From Oscillospiraceae bacterium (GTDB lineage Bacteria > Bacillota > Clostridia > UBA1381): DNA of 44,685 nt. Every line of letters begins with the position of its first letter. Within the stretch, counting starts at the first letter, position 1. The notes under the pieces are model-generated. The model saw only the letters and a list, made by a program, of their open reading frames with translations, was not told where the DNA came from and ran no database searches. The DNA is taken from contig JAFLUC010000011.1 in the NCBI GenBank assembly GCA_022509005.1, positions 1 through 44,685 on the forward strand, in the 5' to 3' direction. Below are positions 24,000 through 33,585 of the stretch, piece after piece. The position numbers were made by a program, and so were the translations under genes.

Positions 24000-26900
24000 T
24001 TATTCCCCATACTCCGCCATAATCGCGTCATATTCCACCTGTGTTATCGGCAGAACCGTGCCGTGACGGTATGTGCCGTCAAAGGTGAAGTCCGCCGCGG
24101 CCTTGAAATTGCCGGTCGCGATATCGTCTGTCACGAACGGCTTGTAGCCTTTGCTCTGCGAATACAGATCAAGCAGCAGCGTCCAGCCGCTTCCGTCAAT
24201 GTTCTTATACACCGCCGGACCTTCATAACCGGTCATATCGCCGAGCGTGTAGGTTGAAACATCTGTCCAGTTACCGTCAAGGAAATTACTCTTCATCATT
24301 GTAACAGTAGATTTGCTTTCATTCTTTGTAAATCTGTAATATACGCCCTTATCCTCAACGATAGTGGTATCAATATTACTTACAGTGCCGCCGTCAATAT
24401 ATATTTCAGGCTCGGTAAAGGTTACAAAGTCCTTTGTATAGCTCTTGTACATACGCTGAACCCAGTCGCCGGTGAGCGATGCCCAGAATACCATATACTC
24501 GCCTCTTTCAGGATCATATATCGCCTCAGGCGCCCATACACAGCCTGCATTCGAAACGCCGACCTCGATAAGCCGCGGTTCGCTCCAATTCACAAGATCC
24601 TCGCTCTCCCAGATCACAATGCTCTTTGAGCCCGCCGTCTGAGCCGCGCCCCAGTCACGTCCGTTATGATAAATACTCAGATCTGTAGCTATTATAAAGA
24701 ACCTGCCGTCCTCGCCGCGAAGGATATACGGGTCACGCGCGCCCTGTGTGCCGAGCGTATTTTTAAGCACAGGCGTACCGCCGTTTACGGTAGTCCAGTC
24801 CGTGCCGTTGGTCGATACCGAGAAATAGATCTGCTCATCATCCGCGCTGCGCTCAGTGTTCATGAAATGCATGAACAGATACGCCGCCGCTTCAATTTCC
24901 GGCTTGATTTTTATGGTCTTTGTTACAATTTTTACCGGCATACCTTCCCAGTATCCAATATCCGGATAACCAATAATATAGTTTACTTTGTATGTTTTAC
25001 CCTCTGTAAGACCGGTAAACTCACCTGATATATTACCAACTGTCTCTTCAACTCGGGACGTACTGCCGTTATCCTCAACTATATCAAGAAATACCCTGAC
25101 CTCGTAAATACCCGTGTCGATTTCTTCGCTTGTATATTTAATAGTTGTACCTTCTGCATATGCCGTGAAGGTATCAGCCGCCGCTGTCAGACCCAGAACG
25201 GTAACGGTAAATGTTCTTGTATATGTAATACCGTTTTCCTCAAGAGTCGCGGTAAGCGTAACGGTTGTTGTTTCATCCTGTCTTGTTACCGTTCCGTCAA
25301 TGCCTACCACATCAGGATCGGAGCTTTCCCATGTAACGCCGTCCGCCTGCGGAACAGTGATATCGCCTGTTACCGCAGATAAATCATCTTCAAATTCTAT
25401 ATTCGCGATCGCGGCGGGCATCGTTCCCTTTCTTATCACGAAATTATCAAGATAGCCTGTCGCATACTCACCGCTGCCCCAGTTTGCCTTGCCTATATAG
25501 GCAACCGGATTCGAACCGAGAATATCGGTGAGTTTATAGCTTGATGCAACGCTGCTTGCCAACGCTCCGTTTATATATAGATCCGTGTTACCCTCACCCA
25601 GCACAATGATAACGTCATTCCATTCATTCACCGTAATCGCGCCGGTGTTCGCCGTCGCTCTTGATCCGCCGCCATTATAGCGCTCAACGCTCATTCCGGA
25701 ATTGCTCAATGCTCCGATATAGTGCTCCTGCTGATATGTCTGCGCGGTATCGTTCGGGGCTGTAAAGAACCACCATGACGTGCCGGTATTGGTCGGCTTG
25801 AATGAGAAGGAAACAGTTACCTCCTTCTGTCCTGCCAAAAGACCGTTGCCGTTTGCGTCGGTAAGAGTTATCACGCTCGCCGCTGAGTTATTGAACTGAA
25901 CCGCTTTTCTGCCGTCAACCTCAACAAACGTCGGATTTCCTTCCGCCTTGCCGTAGGTTGAGCCGCTCGTTAAATCGCCGTTGTCAAAATCAAGGCTGAT
26001 GAGCGTGCCGTCCTCCGGTATTACCGGCGCTTCTGTCGGCTCGGGCGGTTCGGGAAGATTTTCTGAATACGTTATAACATCCGCATCAAAGTTATCGTAT
26101 GATACAACTCTCTCTCTCGATGAGTTAAACGCGCCCGCAAGCTCAAGCGACTTTATGCTTACCGGTGCTGTTAGGATTCCCTCGGCTGTTATATCGGTAA
26201 CGCCGCCGGTAAGCGATACCGTTACGATGCCTGTGCCGTCGATTATGATCTCGCCGGTCTTGTTATATCCCATATAGTTTCTGTACGGCTGCGAAGCATG
26301 ATTCCATCCGTTTGCGCTCGTGCGTCCTGACGTATTGCTCTTACACTGAGCGTTCATTGTTCCGCTGAGAACATTCATGCCGCCGATGCAAAGCTCTGTC
26401 ATTGCGCTGCTGCCTGTGTTGATCGTAAACGATACAACCGCGTTTCCGTCCGCGTCCTTAAGGGCGAATGTGTTATCCACACCGCCGTCATCCCAGCCGG
26501 AGAACATATTAAATGTCAGTCTGAACCGGTCTTTTGCCGTAAGCTCTATCGCCTCGTCAAGCTCCGCCGTTGCGGTATCGTTTACCGGAACAAATACGTT
26601 TCCGAAGCGTTCAAGATTTGACGCGTATACCTGGTTTCCGTTCTCTGTCAAGGTTCCTGCCGGAGCGCCGAAAATATTCTCGCTGCCCTCGAAGTTATCG
26701 GTAAACTCCTTAATGTCCTTTACTGTTGGGTCGCCTGTCGGCGTATCCGGTGAAACCGCGCCCTCAATCAGGAACTCGGCAATATTTGTCATGTCAGACG
26801 GATTGGTATATCTGTAATATCTGTAAGCATAGCCGTTTGCAAGCTGTGACGCCTCAACCGTGGTGTATGTATTAGCCGGAATTGCTGTTGATATCGTATA

Positions 26901-29459
26901 TAAATTCGTCCATTCAATCGCGTCGTTCGAGCCCTGCACTGTTCCGCCTACGGTACGTGAACCATATCCGCTTCTTGCCGCAAGCCGTATCGTACTTATC
27001 TTATACGGCGCGCCGTAATCGTACATTACCCAACTGTTCTGGCTGCCGTCAAAATATGTGGATAAGTCGCCGTCTGCGGCCTTGCGGTAGTCATCGCTGT
27101 CTTTCGGAGCGTTCGAATCATTGCCCCATGACGGAGTACCCGAAAGCCTGTATTCGGGAATATCAAATGTTTTCGTTACCGTCACGCCCGCCACTGTAAG
27201 CGATACCGTAACCGTGCCGCTTGACTTGATCGTGAGAATTCCGTTTTGGTCAATTTCAGCAACATCGGCATTGTCGACCGCCCATACAACCTCTCCGTCA
27301 TAGTCCGGCGCAACGTTGCATGTGAGCCGTATGACGTCGCCGATGCCGAGCTGACTTCCGCCGCCTTTGATATTAAGCGGAATTGTGATCGTCTTTGCGG
27401 CAGTAAAGCCGTCAATTTCGGCAGTTACAGTAACGGTTCCCCGCGTCTTTATCGTTAATTTTCCGTCCTGCGCGATTGCCGCAACGGTATCATCATCAAC
27501 CGACCATATAATATCACCTTCGATATCAGTATCAAGCGTCAGCTCAATCGTATCACCGATAAGCAGCTCGCCGTTGCCGCCGTTGATTACGGCATAGCCT
27601 GTATATCCGCCGATCTCCGGTGTGGGTGATGGTGTGCTGTCGTCATATTCTATCGTATCGGAAGCCGGCGTCATATCATCCCAGACAAGCAGCTTGTGCG
27701 TGGTATCTCTGAAATCGCCCTCAACCGTGTCGGTCGGCTTGTTGACCGATACATATTTAAGCGTGCCGTCGCTGTTGTATACAGCCATATACACGGTTTG
27801 CCCCTCTGCTTCTTCGGAAAGAGTGTAGCTGTAGGAAAGCCCTTCCTCCGTTGCCGAGAATTCGGTCAGAACAGCAGCGCTTACATCTTCGCCGTACTCG
27901 ATTATATATGTTGTGATCGTGCCCGCCTTCGCGGTAGTTTTAAGCACCTTATCATTAAGCACCGCTTCGCCCTTGATCTTAGCCCAGTGCTCTGCGGCAT
28001 TGCCGGTAGCGTTGTTCGAGCGGATCTCCGTAACCTTATTACCGACCGTTCTGAATGCGGAAAGATCGAACTCATAATCAACATTGCTTGAACCGCTGTT
28101 TACAACAACGATCTTGATCGCGCCTGTATCCTTATTATAGGCCGCTAAGGTGCGGTTTGATGACGCGATAAGTGTGTCGCCCGGGTTTATATATCTTGTA
28201 AACTGACCGAACAGATAATACTTGTTCGCCCACTCAACCGTTTCTGTGTCATGGTTTCCCATACCCATGCCCCACATAGTGCCGGTGACGTTAAGCGAAG
28301 CGTTCGCCTCTGTCTTTCTTCCGCTTGTCGGGTCAACAAAATTTGAATCCTTGTGGAAGTCAACTATATCCCACAGAACCCATGCCGAAGCCTGCATACC
28401 GTTCAGGTCGGTAATGATCCTATCTGCAAGACCAAATCCGTTCCAGTTTCCGTCAACCTCGCTCATCCAGAGGTTCTTGCCTGCGCTTTCAGCAATCGCT
28501 TTCACGCCCGCGCGGTTTGAGCCGCCATATGTATGCGTGTCGATACGGTCAAGCGCCGCCTTTGCCTCATCTGTAAGAGCGTTAAACGAGTTTATCGTAT
28601 AGCCCAGATCCGTTTCATCAGGACCTGCCACAAGAGTGTCAATACCTCTTGAAACATACTCGTCCTTTAACGCCTTTATAAGCCCCGACTGATTCTCGCC
28701 CTGCGCTACAAGATTACCCTCCTGCTTAGGGCTGAACGCGCGCCAATAATTGCTTGCCGGATTCGGCTCGTTCATAGGCGAGTAGCTGTCGAAATGCAGT
28801 CCGATCTCGTCCATATGCTCCGTTACATCCGCGAGGAACTTCGCGAAAACGCCGTAATTTGACGGGTCAAGATTTTCCGCCGTTTCCTCGCCGCCCGATG
28901 AGCACTGACTGTTTGTCATAAACCACGGGGGTGAGTTGGTGTAGCCCTCAATATGCACATCAGGATTCTGTTCTTTTATTCTCGAAAGAACGTTCATCTG
29001 ATCATGGTCGGCATCCCAGTCCCAATCATAAACAACATCGCCGTTCTCGTCCGTGACGAAGTTTGTGACCCTGTCGTTATCGTCATATTCCGGCTCGCCG
29101 CCCTCGTACTGCGGCACGGCAAAGGTCGGAAGCTTTGAGTCCGAGCGGTTTATGTGGTTATGTGACGGGTGGTCGCCGCCGCCTACGTTATAGCGCACAA
29201 TGTCAAGACCTAATCCGTCCTCAGAATACAAGTCCTCCGCTGATTGCTGCGCCATCTTGTCGCTGTGTCCTAAACGGTTGCCCCACCAGCCCATACTGGT
29301 GCCCCAGCCTTCGAACCGGCCGCCGTTAAACGGAGACGCATTCGACGGGTCGAGCCGTACTACCGTCGCCGCAGCCGCTGATACCGGCATCACGAGCACG
29401 CCCGAGCTGAGCGTAACAGCCGCCGCAATTACGGAACACATAATTTTTCTCAGTTTCAT
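24000..29459 (-). CDS. Secreted GH30-GH43 fusion enzyme (predicted beta-1,6-galactanase plus GH43 arabinan/galactan hydrolase)
   Basis: 1819 residues from the ATG at 29459 (AAAGGAG seven bases upstream). Signal peptide about 1-30. Residues 35-500: GH30 catalytic barrel with FEGWGTSMGWW, NSPPWFM, acid/base Glu231 in SPMNEPNP and nucleophile Glu334 in WMSEVDGNW. It looks most like endo-beta-1,6-galactanases (GH30_5). Then two bacterial Ig-like repeats (about 620-765), an F5/8-type CBM32-like domain (770-900), a further beta-sandwich (910-1135), a LamG-like domain (1150-1343), another Ig-like domain and a fibronectin-like linker. A C-terminal GH43 propeller (about 1525-1819) has ARDPYIL (catalytic Asp), VWAPEAIYD and GYEGPAVYK (general-acid Glu). 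Secreted; no LPXTG or S-layer domain, so it is either free or held by its binding modules. Co-transcribed with the C69 peptidase. Substrate is inferred from families. Confidence 0.87.
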   Translation of the reverse strand: MKLRKIMCSVIAAAVTLSSGVLVMPVSAAAATVVRLDPSNASPFNGGRFEGWGTSMGWWGNRLGHSDKMAQQSAEDLYSEDGLGLDIVRYNVGGGDHPSHNHINRSDSKLPTFAVPQYEGGEPEYDDNDRVTNFVTDENGDVVYDWDWDADHDQMNVLSRIKEQNPDVHIEGYTNSPPWFMTNSQCSSGGEETAENLDPSNYGVFAKFLADVTEHMDEIGLHFDSYSPMNEPNPASNYWRAFSPKQEGNLVAQGENQSGLIKALKDEYVSRGIDTLVAGPDETDLGYTINSFNALTDEAKAALDRIDTHTYGGSNRAGVKAIAESAGKNLWMSEVDGNWNGFGLADRIITDLNGMQASAWVLWDIVDFHKDSNFVDPTSGRKTEANASLNVTGTMWGMGMGNHDTETVEWANKYYLFGQFTRYINPGDTLIASSNRTLAAYNKDTGAIKIVVVNSGSSNVDYEFDLSAFRTVGNKVTEIRSNNATGNAAEHWAKIKGEAVLNDKVLKTTAKAGTITTYIIEYGEDVSAAVLTEFSATEEGLSYSYTLSEEAEGQTVYMAVYNSDGTLKYVSVNKPTDTVEGDFRDTTHKLLVWDDMTPASDTIEYDDSTPSPTPEIGGYTGYAVINGGNGELLIGDTIELTLDTDIEGDIIWSVDDDTVAAIAQDGKLTIKTRGTVTVTAEIDGFTAAKTITIPLNIKGGGSQLGIGDVIRLTCNVAPDYDGEVVWAVDNADVAEIDQNGILTIKSSGTVTVSLTVAGVTVTKTFDIPEYRLSGTPSWGNDSNAPKDSDDYRKAADGDLSTYFDGSQNSWVMYDYGAPYKISTIRLAARSGYGSRTVGGTVQGSNDAIEWTNLYTISTAIPANTYTTVEASQLANGYAYRYYRYTNPSDMTNIAEFLIEGAVSPDTPTGDPTVKDIKEFTDNFEGSENIFGAPAGTLTENGNQVYASNLERFGNVFVPVNDTATAELDEAIELTAKDRFRLTFNMFSGWDDGGVDNTFALKDADGNAVVSFTINTGSSAMTELCIGGMNVLSGTMNAQCKSNTSGRTSANGWNHASQPYRNYMGYNKTGEIIIDGTGIVTVSLTGGVTDITAEGILTAPVSIKSLELAGAFNSSRERVVSYDNFDADVITYSENLPEPPEPTEAPVIPEDGTLISLDFDNGDLTSGSTYGKAEGNPTFVEVDGRKAVQFNNSAASVITLTDANGNGLLAGQKEVTVSFSFKPTNTGTSWWFFTAPNDTAQTYQQEHYIGALSNSGMSVERYNGGGSRATANTGAITVNEWNDVIIVLGEGNTDLYINGALASSVASSYKLTDILGSNPVAYIGKANWGSGEYATGYLDNFVIRKGTMPAAIANIEFEDDLSAVTGDITVPQADGVTWESSDPDVVGIDGTVTRQDETTTVTLTATLEENGITYTRTFTVTVLGLTAAADTFTAYAEGTTIKYTSEEIDTGIYEVRVFLDIVEDNGSTSRVEETVGNISGEFTGLTEGKTYKVNYIIGYPDIGYWEGMPVKIVTKTIKIKPEIEAAAYLFMHFMNTERSADDEQIYFSVSTNGTDWTTVNGGTPVLKNTLGTQGARDPYILRGEDGRFFIIATDLSIYHNGRDWGAAQTAGSKSIVIWESEDLVNWSEPRLIEVGVSNAGCVWAPEAIYDPERGEYMVFWASLTGDWVQRMYKSYTKDFVTFTEPEIYIDGGTVSNIDTTIVEDKGVYYRFTKNESKSTVTMMKSNFLDGNWTDVSTYTLGDMTGYEGPAVYKNIDGSGWTLLLDLYSQSKGYKPFVTDDIATGNFKAAADFTFDGTYRHGTVLPITQVEYDAIMAEYGE

Positions 29460-29482
29460 ATGTTCGCTCCTTTCTACGCTAC

Positions 29483-29525
29483 GCAAAACTCCGTTTTGCT
29501 ATGCTACAACTCGCAAGCGAGTTGT
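29483..29525. repeat. Two perfect hairpins between the C69 and GH30-GH43 genes
   Basis: GCAAAAC-TCC-GTTTTGC (29483-29499) and ACAACTCGC-AA-GCGAGTTGT (29506-29525), six bases apart, filling the intergenic gap just upstream of the GH30-GH43 ribosome site. Neither has a T-run on the minus strand, so mRNA processing or stabilisation fits better than termination. Confidence 0.65.
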
Positions 29526-29537
29526 TCACCTTTCTTT

Positions 29538-31079
29538 TTATTCTGTTGTTATTATGGTCGGAAGCGATGTCGCGTGACCTACAAAATCATCCATCTCGGG
29601 CTTCATGTCAATTTCAAATGTACATGTGTTATTTTTATCCTCGTCCTCGCCCTCGTATCTTGCAAGGAACCGCATAAGCTTTTTATACATCTCCCGCTGC
29701 TTGTTGAAGGAGTCATACGCATAATCATAGCAAAGCTTGTTTGCCGCCGCGGTTTTATCAGATGCGGCAAGCATGGTCTTGTCCGAAGCTTCAATACTTT
29801 TTATCAGATCATCCTCATAGCTTGAGAAGAATTTTTTAATGCTGTTGCCGTATAATACGCGGTTCATGCCGCACAGCGTGCTGAGTCCGCGCGAATTCCA
29901 GAATGCCGAGCTTTCGTCATAATCCGGCGCGTCAACTTCGTACATATACGGAATATCCGTGATCGCCGCCGCGTAATACGGCACGAACGGAACAAATTCG
30001 GCGTTGCCCATACACAGCCATTCTATGCAGCCCGATGCAGTATCCATATCGGGGCGTATCTGCAGAACATGACATTCCTCCTGCCGCGCCGTGCCTATTG
30101 CCCGGATATATTTATTCCCCGGCTCATCAAGGCTGTATGGTGTGCCCTCGTACCGGCTGCGGCAAACGTTCATGACGTCCTTTACACTTATTTTAGATGT
30201 GGGCTTAAACAGCAGCTCATACTCCGATTTATACGGATCGGACCACATAACGCGGTTTAAGAGCCGGCTTCCGCCCCATATACGGATAGAATTCGTATCC
30301 TTCTTCTCCTCCGCGTACGTTTCTCTGAGGTTCATTGTGCCGGTTTTCGGTTTTCGGAACCCTTTTTCCTTCGGGAGATTTTCAATATCCGCCGACGCGA
30401 TAACGTCCTTGGAGCCCAGATCCACCTCATTTAACATATACGCGTTCGGGATGACCGCCGCTTTATCATCGGGAAGCTTTATCGCGACATACTGATGTCC
30501 GGTATATATCTCCATATACCACGCCTCATTTTTATCTGCCGTCATTATGATATTACCCTCGCCCGATCCGTATTCGTCAACGATACCGGCGATTATCTCT
30601 ATTCCCTCTCTTGCCGTTTTTGCCCTCGAAAGTATAATGTCATTTACCGACAGCTCATAGAGTCCGGTTTTCACAAACGGATCGGCAGCCGCGGCCTTAG
30701 CATTCGGGTACGCGGTGATCGTAGAGGTCGCCGCAACGCCAAGCTCATTAAAGCCCGCCTCGCCGTAAGGCGCCTTGCCTATGTTTCGCGATGCCGAACC
30801 GGGTACGGCGGTATATCTGTATGTATGAGCGGGATATTCAAGCTTTAACCCGTATACGTCCTTATAAAATGTGCCCGGTTCATGATCCTCTGCCGGATGT
30901 ATAATAAACCGCTTGCTTTCATCGCTTACGATATCTTCGGTGCGTGCCAGCATTATTGAGCCGTCGCTTGAAACAGCCTTACCTACATATACGCCCGTGC
31001 ACGCTTCCGCGCCGGAGCAAAAAACGCTCGCCACAAGCGCCGCGGCAGCAAACACCCGCGTTATTTTTTTTATTATCAT
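29538..31079 (-). CDS. Secreted C69-family peptidase (dipeptidase PepD-like)
   Basis: 513 residues. Peptidase family C69 is an N-terminal-nucleophile hydrolase family whose catalytic Cys must become residue 1 after processing. Here the signal peptide (MIIKKITRVFAAAALVASVF) ends at AEA, directly before Cys27 of CTGVYVGK, so signal peptidase cleavage alone would free the nucleophile. Other family features: SSDGSIMLARTED, AGFNELGVAAT, SVNDIILSRAKTAREGIEII, and EAWYMEIYTGHQYVAIKLPDD. It would hydrolyse dipeptides or short peptides outside the membrane, possibly the protein backbone of plant glycoproteins. The start ATG at 31079 is preceded by AAAGG ten bases away, and a consensus promoter lies 38 bases further upstream. 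It heads a two-gene operon with GH30-GH43. Confidence 0.88.
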   Translation of the reverse strand: MIIKKITRVFAAAALVASVFCSGAEACTGVYVGKAVSSDGSIMLARTEDIVSDESKRFIIHPAEDHEPGTFYKDVYGLKLEYPAHTYRYTAVPGSASRNIGKAPYGEAGFNELGVAATSTITAYPNAKAAAADPFVKTGLYELSVNDIILSRAKTAREGIEIIAGIVDEYGSGEGNIIMTADKNEAWYMEIYTGHQYVAIKLPDDKAAVIPNAYMLNEVDLGSKDVIASADIENLPKEKGFRKPKTGTMNLRETYAEEKKDTNSIRIWGGSRLLNRVMWSDPYKSEYELLFKPTSKISVKDVMNVCRSRYEGTPYSLDEPGNKYIRAIGTARQEECHVLQIRPDMDTASGCIEWLCMGNAEFVPFVPYYAAAITDIPYMYEVDAPDYDESSAFWNSRGLSTLCGMNRVLYGNSIKKFFSSYEDDLIKSIEASDKTMLAASDKTAAANKLCYDYAYDSFNKQREMYKKLMRFLARYEGEDEDKNNTCTFEIDMKPEMDDFVGHATSLPTIITTE

Positions 31080-31116
31080 GCTTTTTCAGCCTTTCAATCT
31101 ATATTTTCTCTACTAT

Positions 31117-31145
31117 ATAATAAACCAAAAACCGATTTTTGTCAA
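31117..31145 (-). promoter_or_regulatory. Promoter of the C69-GH30-GH43 operon
   Basis: Minus strand TTGACA (31145-31140, perfect), 17-base spacer, TATTAT (31122-31117). It is back to back with the GH105 promoter at 31202, leaving about 55 bases for shared control. Confidence 0.75.
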
Positions 31146-31201
31146 GCTGTTAATCCCATATCAAAAATTGTTCAAAAAAGAGTAAAAATTTACAGTTGTT
31201 G

Positions 31202-31230
31202 TTGACAAATATGTGAATTTTGTATATAAT
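31202..31230 (+). promoter_or_regulatory. Promoter of the GH105 gene
   Basis: TTGACA (31202-31207), 17-base spacer, TATAAT (31225-31230): perfect consensus hexamers and spacing. The coding start is 38 bases downstream of the -10. Confidence 0.85.
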
Positions 31231-31267
31231 TAATGTATATAAATACCCACGAGAGGAGTTTTTTACA

Positions 31268-33418
31268 ATGGGATACTATTTTGATGATTCAAGAAGCATC
31301 TATTCATACGAAGGTACGGACCCGAAAGCGATAATCGGCTCGCTTGCGCACAGATATATGGGTCAGAACCTGGAGCACGGACTTTATTACAGAGCGTACT
31401 GCAACTACGGAATTACAAGAGTTACAGACTACCGCTATCTGATCGACTTCAATAAGATCTACCCGGACGCAAAGCAAAAGGACTGCGTATGGGCGTTCAC
31501 ATCGGCATATTCAGAGGGCAAAGGCGGCACGGACTTCGACGTGAACTGCTTCGGACCTATGACGATGTATGTAAACGGCGAGATCGTTTATCAGTCAGAC
31601 CTCTTTAAGGAGAGATATTCAGAAAACGCGACGCGCGTTCATCTTCCGTTCGAGCCGGGCTGGAACGATATCCGCATCTGCTTCAAAAAGACAAAGGCGG
31701 GCTTCGGCGGTCAGTTCGGACCGTGGCTCGGTAAATGGGATTACTATACTATCATGCCGACAAAGGAAAGACAGGGTCAGGAGGGCTTCGTATTTACAGA
31801 GCTTGTAAGCGACAGCTATGAACCCGACTTTAAGGTAGGCATGAGCGAAAAGGATTTTGATAAGAAGCTTTATCCGGAGCTTGAATGGTCGGCGGAGGAA
31901 AAGGCGCTCGGTCAGCTTGCGAGAATGTTCGGCACCGATGCGGGCAAATACGCGGTCGGCTGGACAAACGGCTTCTTTAACGATTTTGCTGATTCTACAT
32001 ACAAATTCAATATAACTACAAAAACAGCGGCTAAGATCTATATTGACAAGAAAGAGGTCAAGGCTGTAGAGGCAGGTTCTTCGGAATTCACACTTGACAT
32101 CCCGTTCGGATATCATGATATTCTTGTAAAAGCTGAGAGCGGCGCAGACTGGGGCTATGAGCTTACCGTAGACGGAGTTGAGTTCAGAAATCCGGCAAAG
32201 GTTAAGGGTACACAGGACGTATGGATCTATATCGGCTCATTTGACGCCGGTTACGAATTCCCGTTTGATACGGCTATGGATCTTAAGCACGTAATAGGCG
32301 ATCCTAAGACGTTCTGGAGACTTGACGCGCCAAAGACATTCGTAAGACCGTATAACGAGAACACGCTTTTCGGACGCTGGAACTATCCGCTCGGCGTTAC
32401 TATGTACGGACTTCTCCATGCCGCGATCATGACAGAGAATGAGGATATAAAGAGATACATCAAGGATCACGTTCAGCTCTGCTGCGATACGCTTGAATAC
32501 GCGCTCTGGGATAAGGAGCAGTACGGCGGCGCGACATCGATCCATAACCTTCTTACATCGATCGACTCGCTTGATGACTGCGGTTCATTCGCATCAACCA
32601 TGCTTGAAGTACACAAGTATCTCGGACTTGAAAACGTCAAGTTCGTTGCCGATTACGTTGGCGACTATATTTACAATAAGCAGGACAGACTCCCTAGCGG
32701 CGCATTCTACCGCAAGGATATGCTCCACTCATTCCACAACATGACGATGTGGGCTGACGATCTTTACATGAGCGTTCCGTTCCTGACCCGCTACTACGAG
32801 TTCACAGGCGACATCAAGTACGCTGATGACGCGGCAAATCAGTTCCTCGCGTTCAAGGATATGCTCTTCATGCCGGATCAGGGGATCATGTCGCACGTAT
32901 ATGATTTCAGATACGATTCAATGACAGGCGTTCCGTGGGGACGCGGCAACGGCTGGGTTGTATTCTCAATGACGGAGCTGCTTGAAAAGCTGCCGGAGGA
33001 TCACCCGAAGAGAGACGCGCTGATTGAGTTCTTAAACACATTATGCGAGAGCTACTTAAAGCTTCAGGACCCGGACGGCATGTGGCATCAGGTTATCACA
33101 GACTGGGAGTCATATCCTGAAACATCATGTACATCAATGTTCATCTACGCGTTCTCGCGCGGCGTGCGTTTCGGCTGGCTGAAGGATCCGGCAAAGTACG
33201 TTAAGGCAGTATTCAAGGGCTGGGAGGCGCTTTCAAAGACCTCGGTTGACCGTGACGGCAACGTTTACGGCGTATGCCGCGGCTCAGAGTTCTCGTTCAT
33301 CCCCGACTACTACAAGTACGAGCTTGGCTGGAACCTCAACGATACACACGGCACAGGCATAGTAATGCTCGGCGGTATCGAAACGCAGAGACTTACAGAC
33401 TTCATAGCAGGCAAATAA
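31268..33418 (+). CDS. GH105/GH88-family unsaturated uronyl hydrolase, cytoplasmic
   Basis: 716 residues from the ATG at 31268 (GAGAGGAG nine bases upstream); an in-frame upstream ATG at 31220 lies inside the -10 and is rejected. The N-terminal 370 residues are beta-rich (jelly-roll-like, MYVNGEIVY). The C-terminal 350 residues are the alpha6/alpha6 barrel of GH105: MWADDLYMSVPFLTRYYEF (with the catalytic Asp region), PWGRGNGWVVF, DPDGMWHQV and ETSCTSMFIYAFSRGVR. Such enzymes remove the 4,5-unsaturated uronic acid left by polysaccharide lyases on rhamnogalacturonan or glucuronic acid side chains. No signal peptide, so it acts inside on imported oligosaccharides. The transporter is not in the window. 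Transcribed alone, divergent from the C69 operon. Confidence 0.88.
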   Translation: MGYYFDDSRSIYSYEGTDPKAIIGSLAHRYMGQNLEHGLYYRAYCNYGITRVTDYRYLIDFNKIYPDAKQKDCVWAFTSAYSEGKGGTDFDVNCFGPMTMYVNGEIVYQSDLFKERYSENATRVHLPFEPGWNDIRICFKKTKAGFGGQFGPWLGKWDYYTIMPTKERQGQEGFVFTELVSDSYEPDFKVGMSEKDFDKKLYPELEWSAEEKALGQLARMFGTDAGKYAVGWTNGFFNDFADSTYKFNITTKTAAKIYIDKKEVKAVEAGSSEFTLDIPFGYHDILVKAESGADWGYELTVDGVEFRNPAKVKGTQDVWIYIGSFDAGYEFPFDTAMDLKHVIGDPKTFWRLDAPKTFVRPYNENTLFGRWNYPLGVTMYGLLHAAIMTENEDIKRYIKDHVQLCCDTLEYALWDKEQYGGATSIHNLLTSIDSLDDCGSFASTMLEVHKYLGLENVKFVADYVGDYIYNKQDRLPSGAFYRKDMLHSFHNMTMWADDLYMSVPFLTRYYEFTGDIKYADDAANQFLAFKDMLFMPDQGIMSHVYDFRYDSMTGVPWGRGNGWVVFSMTELLEKLPEDHPKRDALIEFLNTLCESYLKLQDPDGMWHQVITDWESYPETSCTSMFIYAFSRGVRFGWLKDPAKYVKAVFKGWEALSKTSVDRDGNVYGVCRGSEFSFIPDYYKYELGWNLNDTHGTGIVMLGGIETQRLTDFIAGK

Positions 33419-33437
33419 TTCTGATAAAATGGAGATT

Positions 33438-33477
33438 GGGCTGTATCAAAACTAATTAGTTTTGATACGCCCTTTTT
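33438..33477 (+). terminator. Terminator of the GH105 gene
   Basis: GGGC and GCCC enclose the perfect palindrome GTATCAAAACTAATTAGTTTTGATAC, followed by TTTTT. The structure begins 20 bases after the stop codon. Confidence 0.88.
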
Positions 33478-33536
33478 ATTTTGCGGGCAACAAAACCGAA
33501 AATATTAAAAGTTTTTGTACTTTAAGGTATAAAAAC

Positions 33537-33565
33537 TTGATATTTTTTGAAGTTTGTGGTATACT
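33537..33565 (+). promoter_or_regulatory. Promoter of the DUF4143 ATPase gene
   Basis: TTGATA (33537-33542), 17-base spacer, TATACT (33560-33565). The start codon is only 21 bases beyond the -10, so the leader is very short and is mostly ribosome site. Confidence 0.7.
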
Positions 33566-33585
33566 ATGTATAGGAGGTGAGCGAA

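Noticed and set aside
33446..33468. AACTAATTAGTT in the GH105 terminator as a regulator site shared with the R-M region
   Set aside because: It is the loop-side part of a perfect terminator stem; the match to 23260-23271 is a short AT-rich palindrome likely to arise by chance.
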